A stretch of 64,000 nucleotides of DNA from Saprospiraceae bacterium (lineage in GTDB: Bacteria; Bacteroidota; Bacteroidia; Chitinophagales; Saprospiraceae). The notes under the pieces are model-generated. The model was not told the origin of the DNA and ran no database searches. It was given only the letters and a program-made list of their open reading frames with translations. The position numbers and the translations under genes are program-made. The stretch spans positions 62,001-126,000 of the forward strand of contig JAHDFP010000005.1 in the NCBI GenBank assembly GCA_020628095.1. Reading direction: 5' to 3'. Of this stretch, positions 26,122-34,535 are shown in pieces (the stretch's first letter is position 1; each line of letters opens with the position of its first letter).

Positions 26122-27942
26122 GTGAAATTTCTTATAGCACAGGTTTCAGAAGACACTTTATCTCGCAAGATTAATTCCTTCGAGAATAGTAATATTAAAG
26201 AGTACTGTTTTTTGGGCAAATCAGCCATGTTGTCATATAGACTTAGCAAAACATTGGGTAAGGTCAAGAAGAAGTTGCCTTATGCTGAAAGACTAAGTCG
26301 TATACAGTATGATCATAAAAGTGATTATCTGGATTTTATAGATGGTATAGAAAAGGAAGGTAATCAAGAGGCGTGGTGGTCGAGTTGGTTGTCTTGGAAA
26401 TGCCCTTGGACGACTTCTTTTTATCTTCGGTTGAGCCAACTTCTGACCATAACAGAGTTGGTGGAAGAATATAAGACGAAAGGCGAACGACTGATGATAT
26501 TGGTGGAGGAGCAAGTGCTTTTAGAAAGTTGCAAAAGGCATTATGCAAATGATGCAGAGGTAGAAGTTGCAGAAAGTGATGAAAGGAAAAGTAATCTGTC
26601 TATAGTCAAAAATGGTAGACGTCGTCGTTTAATGTATCCTTTGACTCGACTCAAACGATCCACCAACTTCAATAAGATTTTTAAGGATAGAGTATTTTCA
26701 TTCAAGAAGACCGAGGATAAGAAACTTATCTTGATTCCTACATTTTTGGATAACAGATCATTTAGATCTGGAGTATATAAAGATCCATTCATAGGAAAGA
26801 TTATTAAAGACTTAGATGTTAGTCGTGAGAGCGAACAGGTACTCATAGTGCCTATTATGAGCATCGTACCTAACGATAGTCTTTTGAAGTTTAAAGACTG
26901 GTTAGTAGAGAATGGATTCTATGTTTTGTTTTTGGATCAAGTTGTTAGTTTCTTGGATAACGTGAAATTCAGTATTTCTAATTCTGCGTTCAATAATAGC
27001 TCTGAGAGGGAAATATTATATAAAGGAATTGACATTGGTGAATTAATCCACGAAGAGAGAAGATCAGAATGGGCTAGTTTCCAAAAAGGATTTCTAAATC
27101 AAGTCCGAAGATTAGGTGAAAAGCTGAATAAACTTGATAGAGAGATAACCCTTATATATCCATACGAAAATCAGAGCTGGGAACGCATCCTTAATAACGA
27201 ACTCCGGTCAAAGAAAAACTTTAAAAGTTTTGGTATCCAAAATGCGCCATGTCCGAGTTTATTTACAAAGTTCTATTTCTCTAAAAAGCTAACTTCTGAT
27301 TTGCCTTTGCCAGATCATCTATTTACGAGCGGATATATTTCTTATAATAATCTATCTGAATATTATGGAGATTATACAGATGTTATATTAAGCGCATCAC
27401 CAAGACCATTTGGTGATTATAGTTCTTCTGATTATGAACGAAACCCAAGGCATGTCATGGTGGGGTGTTCTGCAAGTCTGGAAGAATCTATAGACCTTAT
27501 AATCTTTGTGGTAGAAGGCCTAAAAGATCATTCTGATTATCAAGTAAGAATAGTGCCACATCCTCAGAGGAAAAACTTTAATTATAAGCAGTTGCTCTTA
27601 GAACTAGAAACCCCTGATCATATAAAGATTACGGAAGATGGTTATACCGCAGAGTTACAGCGTGCAGGCCACATGATTTTTGACTCCTCTACAGTAGGAC
27701 TCGAAGCCATACGTCATAATCTGAATCCCATCTTTATAGGACATGATAATGTATTATGTGTCAACCCTAATGAATTTGATAAAGAGGTGACGCAGTATGT
27801 ATATGACATGGAAGAATTGATTTCAGCAATAGAAAATTATAAGGGATATAGTAAGGAAAAATCCCAATCACTAAGTGAGCAATACTTTGGAAATGAAAAA
27901 GGTGTCAACATTGCAAGCTACATTCGATCAAAGATTGCTTAA
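26122..27942 (+). CDS. Surface carbohydrate biosynthesis protein, TIGR04326-like
   Basis: A 606-residue soluble protein with a GTG start. The N-terminal third contains EAWWSSWLSWKCPWTTSFY near residues 82-100, resembling the WW.S.L.EK motif I associate with the TIGR04326 family of surface carbohydrate biosynthesis proteins first noted in Leptospira. The C-terminal half is GT-B-like: VRIVPHPQRKNFNY, then GHMIFDSSTVGLEAIRHNLNPIFIG near 515-540, the usual nucleotide-sugar-binding pattern. It is 6 bp after the large membrane protein, so the pair may act together. The acceptor and donor are unknown; family placement is from memory. Confidence 0.5.
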   Translation: MKFLIAQVSEDTLSRKINSFENSNIKEYCFLGKSAMLSYRLSKTLGKVKKKLPYAERLSRIQYDHKSDYLDFIDGIEKEGNQEAWWSSWLSWKCPWTTSFYLRLSQLLTITELVEEYKTKGERLMILVEEQVLLESCKRHYANDAEVEVAESDERKSNLSIVKNGRRRRLMYPLTRLKRSTNFNKIFKDRVFSFKKTEDKKLILIPTFLDNRSFRSGVYKDPFIGKIIKDLDVSRESEQVLIVPIMSIVPNDSLLKFKDWLVENGFYVLFLDQVVSFLDNVKFSISNSAFNNSSEREILYKGIDIGELIHEERRSEWASFQKGFLNQVRRLGEKLNKLDREITLIYPYENQSWERILNNELRSKKNFKSFGIQNAPCPSLFTKFYFSKKLTSDLPLPDHLFTSGYISYNNLSEYYGDYTDVILSASPRPFGDYSSSDYERNPRHVMVGCSASLEESIDLIIFVVEGLKDHSDYQVRIVPHPQRKNFNYKQLLLELETPDHIKITEDGYTAELQRAGHMIFDSSTVGLEAIRHNLNPIFIGHDNVLCVNPNEFDKEVTQYVYDMEELISAIENYKGYSKEKSQSLSEQYFGNEKGVNIASYIRSKIA

Positions 27943-27961
27943 CTAAAGAAAAATAATCATC

Positions 27962-28744
27962 ATGGAAGTCGTTATACTATGTGGAGGAAAAGGGACACGT
28001 CTGAGCGAAGAAACAGTGCTCAAGCCCAAGCCTATGGTGGAAATAGGCGATAAGCCAATCCTATGGCATATTATGAAGAGTTATAGCCACTATGGCTACA
28101 AAAAGTTTGTACTGGCTCTGGGTTATAAAGCGAACTATATCAAAAACTATTTTTATAATTATCGTATTGCATCTAATGATTTTACGCTAAACATGGACCC
28201 TCAGAGCCAATTGCAATATCATGGTGCTTCTGACGAAAAGGATTGGGAGATTACTTTCGTGGATACGGGATTAGAAACACTCAAAGGGGGGCGGATAAAG
28301 CGATTGGAAAAATATGTAACATCGGATAAGTTTCATCTGACTTATGGTGATGGAGTATGCGATGTGGATATATCTAAGCTGGTGGATTTTCATAATAACC
28401 ATGATCGAATGGGCACGGTAACTGCTGTGCATCCGCCTTCACGATTTGGTGAGATGAGTCTGGAGAGTAATGCGGTATTAGATTTTCACGAAAAACCACA
28501 GATGAACTCTGGATATATCAATGGTGGATATTTCATATTTGACAGGAAACTATTTGATTATCTGACGGAAGATGAAAACTGTGATCTGGAATTTGGTCCA
28601 TTACAAGAGATAGTCCAGGAGAATCAATTGAATGCTTACATACATGATGACTTTTGGCAGTGTATGGATAATGTCCGTGAGAGAAACTATCTGAGTACTT
28701 TAATAGAAAAACGAAAAGCACCTTGGATGGTGTGGGATAAATAA
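27962..28744 (+). CDS. rfbF: Glucose-1-phosphate cytidylyltransferase
   Basis: Makes CDP-glucose from CTP and glucose 1-phosphate, the entry to CDP-6-deoxyhexoses. The 260-residue protein has the nucleotide-binding loop LCGGKGTRLSEETVLKPKPMVEIG at the N-terminus, the RfbF-type segment KNYFYNYRIASNDFTLNM, LTYGDGVCDVD as the metal site, and GGYFIFDRKLFDYL followed by FWQCMDNVRER. These are all specific to RfbF rather than RmlA. The next gene, 2 bp downstream, is the matching CDP-glucose 4,6-dehydratase, which confirms the pathway. Confidence 0.93.
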   Translation: MEVVILCGGKGTRLSEETVLKPKPMVEIGDKPILWHIMKSYSHYGYKKFVLALGYKANYIKNYFYNYRIASNDFTLNMDPQSQLQYHGASDEKDWEITFVDTGLETLKGGRIKRLEKYVTSDKFHLTYGDGVCDVDISKLVDFHNNHDRMGTVTAVHPPSRFGEMSLESNAVLDFHEKPQMNSGYINGGYFIFDRKLFDYLTEDENCDLEFGPLQEIVQENQLNAYIHDDFWQCMDNVRERNYLSTLIEKRKAPWMVWDK

Positions 28745-28746
28745 AG

Positions 28747-29850
28747 ATGTTTAAAAATATATATAAAGGAAAGAAAGTTCTTATCACTGGTCATACTGGT
28801 TTTAAGGGAAGCTGGTTAACGAGCTGGTTGCTTAAATTAGGGGCTGAGGTGCATGGATTTTCTGTGGACTATCCGAGTGACCCTTCTATGTTTTTAGAGT
28901 TGAAAATAGAAGATCGTATCCATCATCATCTGGGTGATGTGAGAGATAAAGAATTAGTCCATAAGATAGTGCATGATACTAAACCAGATTTTGTTTTTCA
29001 CTTAGCCGCACAGGCCTTGGTGTCTATTTCTTACTCTGATCCAGTGGATACTATCGAGACCAATGTCATGGGTACAGCTAATATGCTGGATGCACTTAGG
29101 ACGGCTGAGTTCCCATGTACCGCTATATTCATCACGAGTGATAAGTGTTACGAAAATGTAGAATGGGTATATGGGTACAAAGAAACAGATCAGATCGGAG
29201 GTAGAGATATATATAGCGGATCTAAGGGAGCTGCAGAGGTGATCTTCCATTCTTATTATTATTCTTTCTTTAAAGACAAGAAAAGTAACATCAGATTGGC
29301 TTCGGCAAGAGCAGGTAACGTGATCGGTGGAGGCGACTGGGCCAAAGACAGACTTGTGCCGGACTGTATGAAGGCTTGGTCCAAAGGAGGACAGGTTACG
29401 ATAAGAAGTCCAAAAGCAACAAGACCTTGGCAGCATGTTATGGAGCCACTAAGTGGTTATCTCAACCTAGGAATGCAATTGTCACTGGACGAATCCTTGC
29501 ATGGAGAAAGTTTTAATTTTGGACCTCGGTCAGAATATAATCATACCGTATTAACCTTGCTCAAGGAGTTATCCACATATTGGAAATATGAGGATAGCAA
29601 TGATGCTTTTACGATAACGGATAATATTCCTTTTCATGAGGCTGGCTTGCTTAAACTCAATTGTGACAAAGCCTTGTTTTACATGAAGTGGCAGCCGACT
29701 CTGGATTTTGAGACCTTAATTAAGTTTGTTGGTGAGTGGTATTATTCTTTTTATAAATCAAAAGATAATATCGTCGACATAACTAATAATCAAATAGAGC
29801 AATACGAAAATCTGGCAATAGACCAGAGTATACAATGGGCAATATCATAG
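28747..29850 (+). CDS. rfbG: CDP-glucose 4,6-dehydratase
   Basis: Converts CDP-glucose to CDP-4-keto-6-deoxyglucose. The 367-residue extended SDR has the diagnostic GHTGFKGSWLTSWLLKLGAEV near residues 15-35, in place of the usual GG.GFIG loop, HLAAQALVSISYSDPV, the active-site SDKCYEN and YSGSKGAAE (YxxxK). The HVMEPLSGYL block and C-terminal W.P are also typical of RfbG. It follows rfbF by 2 bp and overlaps the 3,5-epimerase-like gene by 16 bases, which ties the four genes 27962-31225 into one CDP-sugar unit. Confidence 0.93.
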   Translation: MFKNIYKGKKVLITGHTGFKGSWLTSWLLKLGAEVHGFSVDYPSDPSMFLELKIEDRIHHHLGDVRDKELVHKIVHDTKPDFVFHLAAQALVSISYSDPVDTIETNVMGTANMLDALRTAEFPCTAIFITSDKCYENVEWVYGYKETDQIGGRDIYSGSKGAAEVIFHSYYYSFFKDKKSNIRLASARAGNVIGGGDWAKDRLVPDCMKAWSKGGQVTIRSPKATRPWQHVMEPLSGYLNLGMQLSLDESLHGESFNFGPRSEYNHTVLTLLKELSTYWKYEDSNDAFTITDNIPFHEAGLLKLNCDKALFYMKWQPTLDFETLIKFVGEWYYSFYKSKDNIVDITNNQIEQYENLAIDQSIQWAIS

Positions 29851-30260
29851 AGGGCATATCTATCCATGATCTTAGGATCATACCGCATCCACAAGGTGAT
29901 ATTATGCATGGAATAAAAAGTTCTGATGTAGGGTATTCTTCATTTGGCGAGGCGTACTTTTCGTCTGTTCATCATGGAGAGGTCAAGGGCTGGAAGATGC
30001 ATACTAAGATGAGGCTTAATCTTATCGTGCCTATTGGCGAAATAAAGTTTGTGGCATATCATGAGCCGAAGGATACTTTTTTTGAGATAATATTATCAAG
30101 AAGTAATTATAAGAGACTAAGTGTAGAACCAGGAATCTGGCTGGCATTCCAGGGGGTAGGGCAAAACGAAAATATGTTGCTCAATATAGCCAGTATACCA
30201 CATGACCCTACTGAAGCAGAGTCTAAACCCTTAGAGGCTATTAACTATCAATGGCAGTAA
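29835..30260 (+). CDS. RmlC-like sugar 3,5-epimerase (cupin)
   Basis: A 141-residue cupin related to dTDP-4-dehydrorhamnose 3,5-epimerase but about 40 residues shorter. HGIKSSDVGYSSFGEAYFS precedes GEVKGWKMHTKMRLNLIVPIG, where the histidine in KMHTKM fits the RmlC catalytic base, and GIWLAFQGVG with LLNIASIPHDPTEA follows, where bacterial epimerases have the YVPEGFAHGF strand. It overlaps rfbG by 16 bases and the next gene by 10. It probably epimerises C3, C5 or both of CDP-4-keto-6-deoxyglucose, as the epimerase step of CDP-6-deoxyaltrose/gulose pathways does. Exact stereochemistry unknown. Confidence 0.72.
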   Translation: MGNIIEGISIHDLRIIPHPQGDIMHGIKSSDVGYSSFGEAYFSSVHHGEVKGWKMHTKMRLNLIVPIGEIKFVAYHEPKDTFFEIILSRSNYKRLSVEPGIWLAFQGVGQNENMLLNIASIPHDPTEAESKPLEAINYQWQ

Positions 30261-31225
30261 AAAAGTCATTACTCATCATAGGAGCTAAAGGATACATCGG
30301 CGCCTATCTATCCTCGAAGTTGACTGAGGAGTACGATGTAGATGGGGTAGTAAGACGTATGCCAGAAGGGAATGAAGAAGTTTGGCGGACTGCCTTCAGG
30401 CAAATTTACTTAGGTGATATGACGGACGAATCCTTCGTTACGGAAATAAGCCAAAAGCAATATGATGCCGTAATATATCTGGTATCATTGGATCATACAG
30501 AATCCAGAAAAGACCCCGCTTATGTGGCTCAGGTCAATGTGATTCCATATTGGAGCTTATTGAGACAATATAGTGAACGAGACTATAAGACAAGAATTAT
30601 CTACTTCTCTACACAGCAGGTTTATGGTAGAATACCAGCAGAACTAATAAAAGAAAATAGAGAATTGGCCGTCGTCAACCAGTATGGACTAACGCATCAG
30701 ATGTGCGAACAAGTATCTAAATACTATAGCAAAGTAACCAATTCGACCTATGCCTGTATCCGATTATCCAATGGCTATGGCGCGCCCAAATTAAAAGAGA
30801 ATAATTGTTGGTCTCTTGTTACGAATGATCTCTGTCAGATGGCCTATAGAGATAACAAAATCGCTTTGTTATCAGATGGATCGCCTATGCGCGATTTCAT
30901 CCACTTAGACGACGTATGTAGAGCAGTTAGTATATTGCTGAATGTTGATAAACCTCAGTCTTATGACTGTTATAATGTCGCTTCTTCTGAGACGCACAGC
31001 ATTTTGTCTTTAGCAAGTAAGGTGCAAGATGTATATTATGAAAGAACAAAAACCAGGATACCTATTATAGGTCCTGATAGTAAGGAAATAACAGGACTAG
31101 ATCAGTTTTCTGAAAGGGAGAGGTTTCAGTTAGATACTTCTAAAATGAAGTCATTGGGATTTAGTCCATCTGTCACATTAGAAGAAGGTATTGAATCAAT
31201 ATTTGATTACCTCTCACAATCATGA
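30251..31225 (+). CDS. CDP-sugar 4-ketoreductase-like SDR with altered active site
   Basis: A 324-residue extended SDR. The cofactor loop is IIGAKGYIGAYLSSKL at about 8-23 and the active-site strand is IIYFSTQQVYG. The catalytic pair reads YGLTH instead of the usual YxxxK: the codon at about 30703 is CAT, so the lysine is replaced by histidine. DFIHLDDVCRA is preserved. Coming after the CDP-glucose dehydratase and an RmlC-like epimerase, it is the likely C4-ketoreductase that finishes the CDP-6-deoxyhexose. The altered lysine could mean a different mechanism or a reductase-only activity; alignment with the family is needed to say how rare it is. Confidence 0.75.
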   Translation: MAVKKSLLIIGAKGYIGAYLSSKLTEEYDVDGVVRRMPEGNEEVWRTAFRQIYLGDMTDESFVTEISQKQYDAVIYLVSLDHTESRKDPAYVAQVNVIPYWSLLRQYSERDYKTRIIYFSTQQVYGRIPAELIKENRELAVVNQYGLTHQMCEQVSKYYSKVTNSTYACIRLSNGYGAPKLKENNCWSLVTNDLCQMAYRDNKIALLSDGSPMRDFIHLDDVCRAVSILLNVDKPQSYDCYNVASSETHSILSLASKVQDVYYERTKTRIPIIGPDSKEITGLDQFSERERFQLDTSKMKSLGFSPSVTLEEGIESIFDYLSQS

Positions 31226-32145
31226 CTAAGCTGCCTACAATTAGCATCATAGTTACGACGTATCAAAGGGAGCAACTGCTCAAAGAAACACTTATCTCAA
31301 TACTAAATCAGACGTATACAGACTTTGAGTTGATTGTTGTTGATAATCATTCGGATTATAACTTTTTAGAGTCGATAGACTCCATTGGTGATGATAGAAT
31401 AAAGCCATTTCAAAATCAGAATAATGGCGTTATCGCAGTTAATCGTAATTATGGTATCCAACGCGCTAAGGGTCAGTATATAGCATTTTGTGATGATGAC
31501 GATCTATGGCATCCTGATAAGTTAAAGCTGCAAGTGGATGCTATGCAGGATAGCTCGCTTAATGTGGTTGGTTGCGAACTTAATTTGATGTCTAACAAGA
31601 AATCATTCAATGGTTATGCCAATGTTATACGAGGAATGAGTAAGGCATTTGCGGATGAGATCATCTTGACGGAAGAATACATTAAGCAAGAAAAAGATAT
31701 TGCCTTGTCTAGTGCTTTGGTAAGGAGAGAAGTGGCAGTTAGATTAAATGGTTTTGATGAGGATAAGAACCTTGTGGGTAATGAGGACTATGAGTTTTGG
31801 TTACGGATATTGCTGGATAAGGACAAATCCATTAGAGTATTGGGTCAAAAATTAGTAGACTATCGAGTACATATTTCTGGTTACTCTAATACTTTCAATA
31901 CTAATGATATGTCATACGTCAACAAAATGAAGTTGGCTTTTGACAAAAACAATGAAGCCCTCAAAAAGTATGATATCGAATCACAGTTAGAACAGTTGAA
32001 AAGAAAAAGAGGAAGGGGTTCTGTCAAACGAGCTTACCTTGGAAATGAAATTACGCTATCTGAAGCTGTAAGGAACCATAATGTGGGTTATATAACCGCG
32101 ATAGATTGGATGCTGCGCAAAAGAATAAAATCTGTATTAAACTAA
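31222..32145 (+). CDS. Family 2 glycosyltransferase
   Basis: A 307-residue GT-A enzyme of CAZy family GT2. ISIIVTTYQREQLLKETLISIL at the N-terminus, FELIVVDNHSD, the nucleotide-sugar loop RNYGIQRAKGQYIAFCDDDDLWHPDKL with the DxD-type metal site at about 92-98 and GNEDYEFWLRIL with the catalytic ED are all present. A C-terminal helical tail of about 70 residues follows. It overlaps the previous gene by ATGA and probably transfers the CDP-linked sugar made just upstream or a neighbouring residue. It is predicted to be cytoplasmic with no membrane segment. Confidence 0.9.
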   Translation: MTKLPTISIIVTTYQREQLLKETLISILNQTYTDFELIVVDNHSDYNFLESIDSIGDDRIKPFQNQNNGVIAVNRNYGIQRAKGQYIAFCDDDDLWHPDKLKLQVDAMQDSSLNVVGCELNLMSNKKSFNGYANVIRGMSKAFADEIILTEEYIKQEKDIALSSALVRREVAVRLNGFDEDKNLVGNEDYEFWLRILLDKDKSIRVLGQKLVDYRVHISGYSNTFNTNDMSYVNKMKLAFDKNNEALKKYDIESQLEQLKRKRGRGSVKRAYLGNEITLSEAVRNHNVGYITAIDWMLRKRIKSVLN

Positions 32146-32155
32146 GTCCCACCGA

Positions 32156-33301
32156 TTGTCCGAGACAAAAAAAATATTGTTTGCCTCTACTAATCCACAT
32201 TCTATCTATCTGAAGAACCTAGCCAGAGAAAGTGTCAACAGATATGAAGGATTGAGTATTGATATGATCGATATAGCGAGAAATGATTTTTATCATTTTA
32301 AATCAGAGGAGTCTTCATTCGCATTAGTGCCTGATGAAATCACTAAGAGAGGTAAGACTATTTCAGAATTATGGAAGACAAGATCTTTGATTAAGGGATT
32401 AGCTTCTTATGAGTCAGTGACCATGCACGCGCCATCGGTACGATACGCTCTTTATATGGGTGATTTAGCAGGTAGAGCAAAAAGGGCTAATGTGGTGATA
32501 TGGGGCTCTGACTTTTATGCCATTACGTCATCTTGGAAACAGAAGTTGCAACGCTATATATATAACCGTGCTGATAGGATGGTCATCAGCACAGTCCAAG
32601 GGAAGCTGGACTTGGTAAAAAGAGTACCTTCTGTAGAGAACAAAATCACAAACATCAAATTCGGCAATAATAATATCGAGTTGATCAATGTGGAGACTAT
32701 CAATGAGATAAAGAAGTCCTTACGCAAGGAGTATGGTGTAAAGGATGGGAAGATGGTTTTTTGTCTGGGTCACAAAGCTGAGGCAGAACAACAGCATTTA
32801 CGTGTATTGGAGAACTTATTCCAGTTAGATACCCTCCTTTTGGATAAGTTACATATTGTTATACCGTTAACTTACCCTAGAGGGGCTTATGCCGAAAAAC
32901 TAGAGAAAGATATACTTGAGTTTTTTGATCAGAAAGATTTTCAAGATTATACCTTATTGACAGATTTTCTTTCTGATGAAGAAATATCTAATCTCAGAAT
33001 AGTGTCAGACATATATATCAATGCACGTACGCATGATTTATTTGCTGCGGCCGTAATGGAACACCTCTATGCTCAAAATGTGGTTTGTGTTCCAGAATGG
33101 CAAGTCACTTGTGATGAGCTCAAAGAGATGAAGGCAGACTTCTTTGATTTTAATTGGGAGAACCTACAAGATGTGTTGACTAAGGCTATTAATCGGGCAG
33201 ATCGCAATGCTTCATCTTTGACACATAATTCTGAAATAATACATAATCATATTTCTTGGGATTCCGTAGCCCCGAAGTGGCTCGATATATTCCTGAATTA
33301 G
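32156..33301 (+). CDS. GT-B glycosyltransferase resembling WecF (GT56)
   Basis: A 381-residue protein with a TTG start. Its course resembles WecF, the TDP-Fuc4NAc:lipid II transferase: RANVVIWGSDFYAITSSWKQKL (WecF has a comparable IWGADLY segment), FCLGHKAEAEQQHLRVLENL and LHIVIPLTYPRGAYAEKLEKD, then RTHDLFAAAVMEHLYAQNVVCVPE in the donor-binding half. This suggests transfer of Fuc4NAc or a related 4-amino sugar, which fits the WecE-like and WecD-like genes on the reverse strand at 59535 and 63059. Similarity is judged by eye and may only indicate the fold. Confidence 0.6.
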   Translation: MSETKKILFASTNPHSIYLKNLARESVNRYEGLSIDMIDIARNDFYHFKSEESSFALVPDEITKRGKTISELWKTRSLIKGLASYESVTMHAPSVRYALYMGDLAGRAKRANVVIWGSDFYAITSSWKQKLQRYIYNRADRMVISTVQGKLDLVKRVPSVENKITNIKFGNNNIELINVETINEIKKSLRKEYGVKDGKMVFCLGHKAEAEQQHLRVLENLFQLDTLLLDKLHIVIPLTYPRGAYAEKLEKDILEFFDQKDFQDYTLLTDFLSDEEISNLRIVSDIYINARTHDLFAAAVMEHLYAQNVVCVPEWQVTCDELKEMKADFFDFNWENLQDVLTKAINRADRNASSLTHNSEIIHNHISWDSVAPKWLDIFLN

Positions 33302-33314
33302 AACTAATCGTTAA

Positions 33315-34535
33315 ATGAAAGTACCTTTTTTCAAACCTCTAATAGATGATGATGTCATTGCCGAGGTGAATGACACACTTACAAGAACCACCTGGTTGAC
33401 TACAGGTCCTAAGGTTCGTTTGCTGGAGCAGGAGATAGAAAAGTTATTGGGTATAGCCAATGTGCTTTGTGTTAATTCCTGGACTTCTGGCGCCATGCTC
33501 GCACTCAAGTGGTATGGTGTAGGACCAGATGATGAGGTAATTATTCCAGCCTATACTTATAGTGCAACTGCGCTATGCGCTATGAATTTGGGTGCAAAAG
33601 TGGTGATGGTAGATGTCAAGGATGATTTTACACTTGACCCAGAAAAACTGTTGGAAAATATAACTAATAAGACCAAAGCGATTATACCCGTTGATATAGG
33701 AGGATGGCCCTGTGATTATGATGCTATAAAAAGTATTGTCCAAAGCGAAGAGGTCAAAGGCCGTTTTGTAGCTGAGAACGAAGTACAAACCAAATTAGGC
33801 AGACCTCTATTGGTATCGGATTCGGCTCATAGTATCGGTGCTCTATATAATGGCAAGCCGATAGCACATGCACCTGATATGACCGTGTTATCATTTCATT
33901 CAGTCAAGAATATTACTGCTGGAGAAGGTGGTGGGATATGCTTAAACCTACCAGCCGATTTTGATTCACAAGAATTATATCAGGAGCTTAAAGTGCTTTC
34001 TCTCAATGGTCAGACTAAGACGGCTTATGAGAAGAACAAGGTCGGTGGCTGGCGCTATGATATCATCTATCAGGGATTAAAAATTAACATGCCCGATATA
34101 TGTGCAGCCATAGCTCTTGCCCAAATAAAGAAATACAAAGAGGAGTTGTTGCCAGAGCGACTCAAAATATTTGATAGATATAACCAAAATTTATCTAAAT
34201 ATGAATGGGCCATAATGCAAGGGGTAGAGGATGGCGGTAATAGATCGTCATGCCATCTTTACCTTGTCAGGATAAAAGGAATCACTGAGGATCAAAGAGA
34301 TCAGATGATACAATATCTATCCGAAAACCAAGTAGGGGTCAATGTACACTATATTCCTATGGCCATGCTTAAGTTGTTTAAGTCAATGGGGTATAAAATC
34401 GAGGATTATCCTAAGACTTACGAATTATATGCCAATCAGATAACATTGCCTATTTATAATAATCTGACCTTGGAGCAAGTCGATCATGTATGTGTTATGT
34501 TGGACAAGGCCTATCAGAGTCTCGGAATCTCGTAA
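33315..34535 (+). CDS. DegT/DnrJ/EryC1/StrS sugar aminotransferase
   Basis: A 406-residue PLP-dependent aminotransferase of the sugar type. It starts KVPFFKPLIDDDVIAEV, has CVNSWTSGAMLALKW, the strand PVDIGGWPCDYDA, and the Schiff-base lysine in FHSVKNITAGEGGG (Lys198). Long insertions around 155-175 and NGQTKTAYEKNKVGGWRYDI are like the WcfR group that makes UDP-AATGal in Bacteroides capsules, but I cannot confirm that. It should aminate a 4-keto sugar nucleotide. It is 13 bp after the GT56-like gene and its stop abuts the SGNH gene, so it belongs with the acylation cassette as well. Confidence 0.85.
   Translation: MKVPFFKPLIDDDVIAEVNDTLTRTTWLTTGPKVRLLEQEIEKLLGIANVLCVNSWTSGAMLALKWYGVGPDDEVIIPAYTYSATALCAMNLGAKVVMVDVKDDFTLDPEKLLENITNKTKAIIPVDIGGWPCDYDAIKSIVQSEEVKGRFVAENEVQTKLGRPLLVSDSAHSIGALYNGKPIAHAPDMTVLSFHSVKNITAGEGGGICLNLPADFDSQELYQELKVLSLNGQTKTAYEKNKVGGWRYDIIYQGLKINMPDICAAIALAQIKKYKEELLPERLKIFDRYNQNLSKYEWAIMQGVEDGGNRSSCHLYLVRIKGITEDQRDQMIQYLSENQVGVNVHYIPMAMLKLFKSMGYKIEDYPKTYELYANQITLPIYNNLTLEQVDHVCVMLDKAYQSLGIS

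Noticed and set aside
29002-29436. 144-codon reverse-strand open frame
   Set aside because: It lies entirely opposite the clear rfbG gene and its product is rich in Cys/Ser/His without any motif; a shadow frame.
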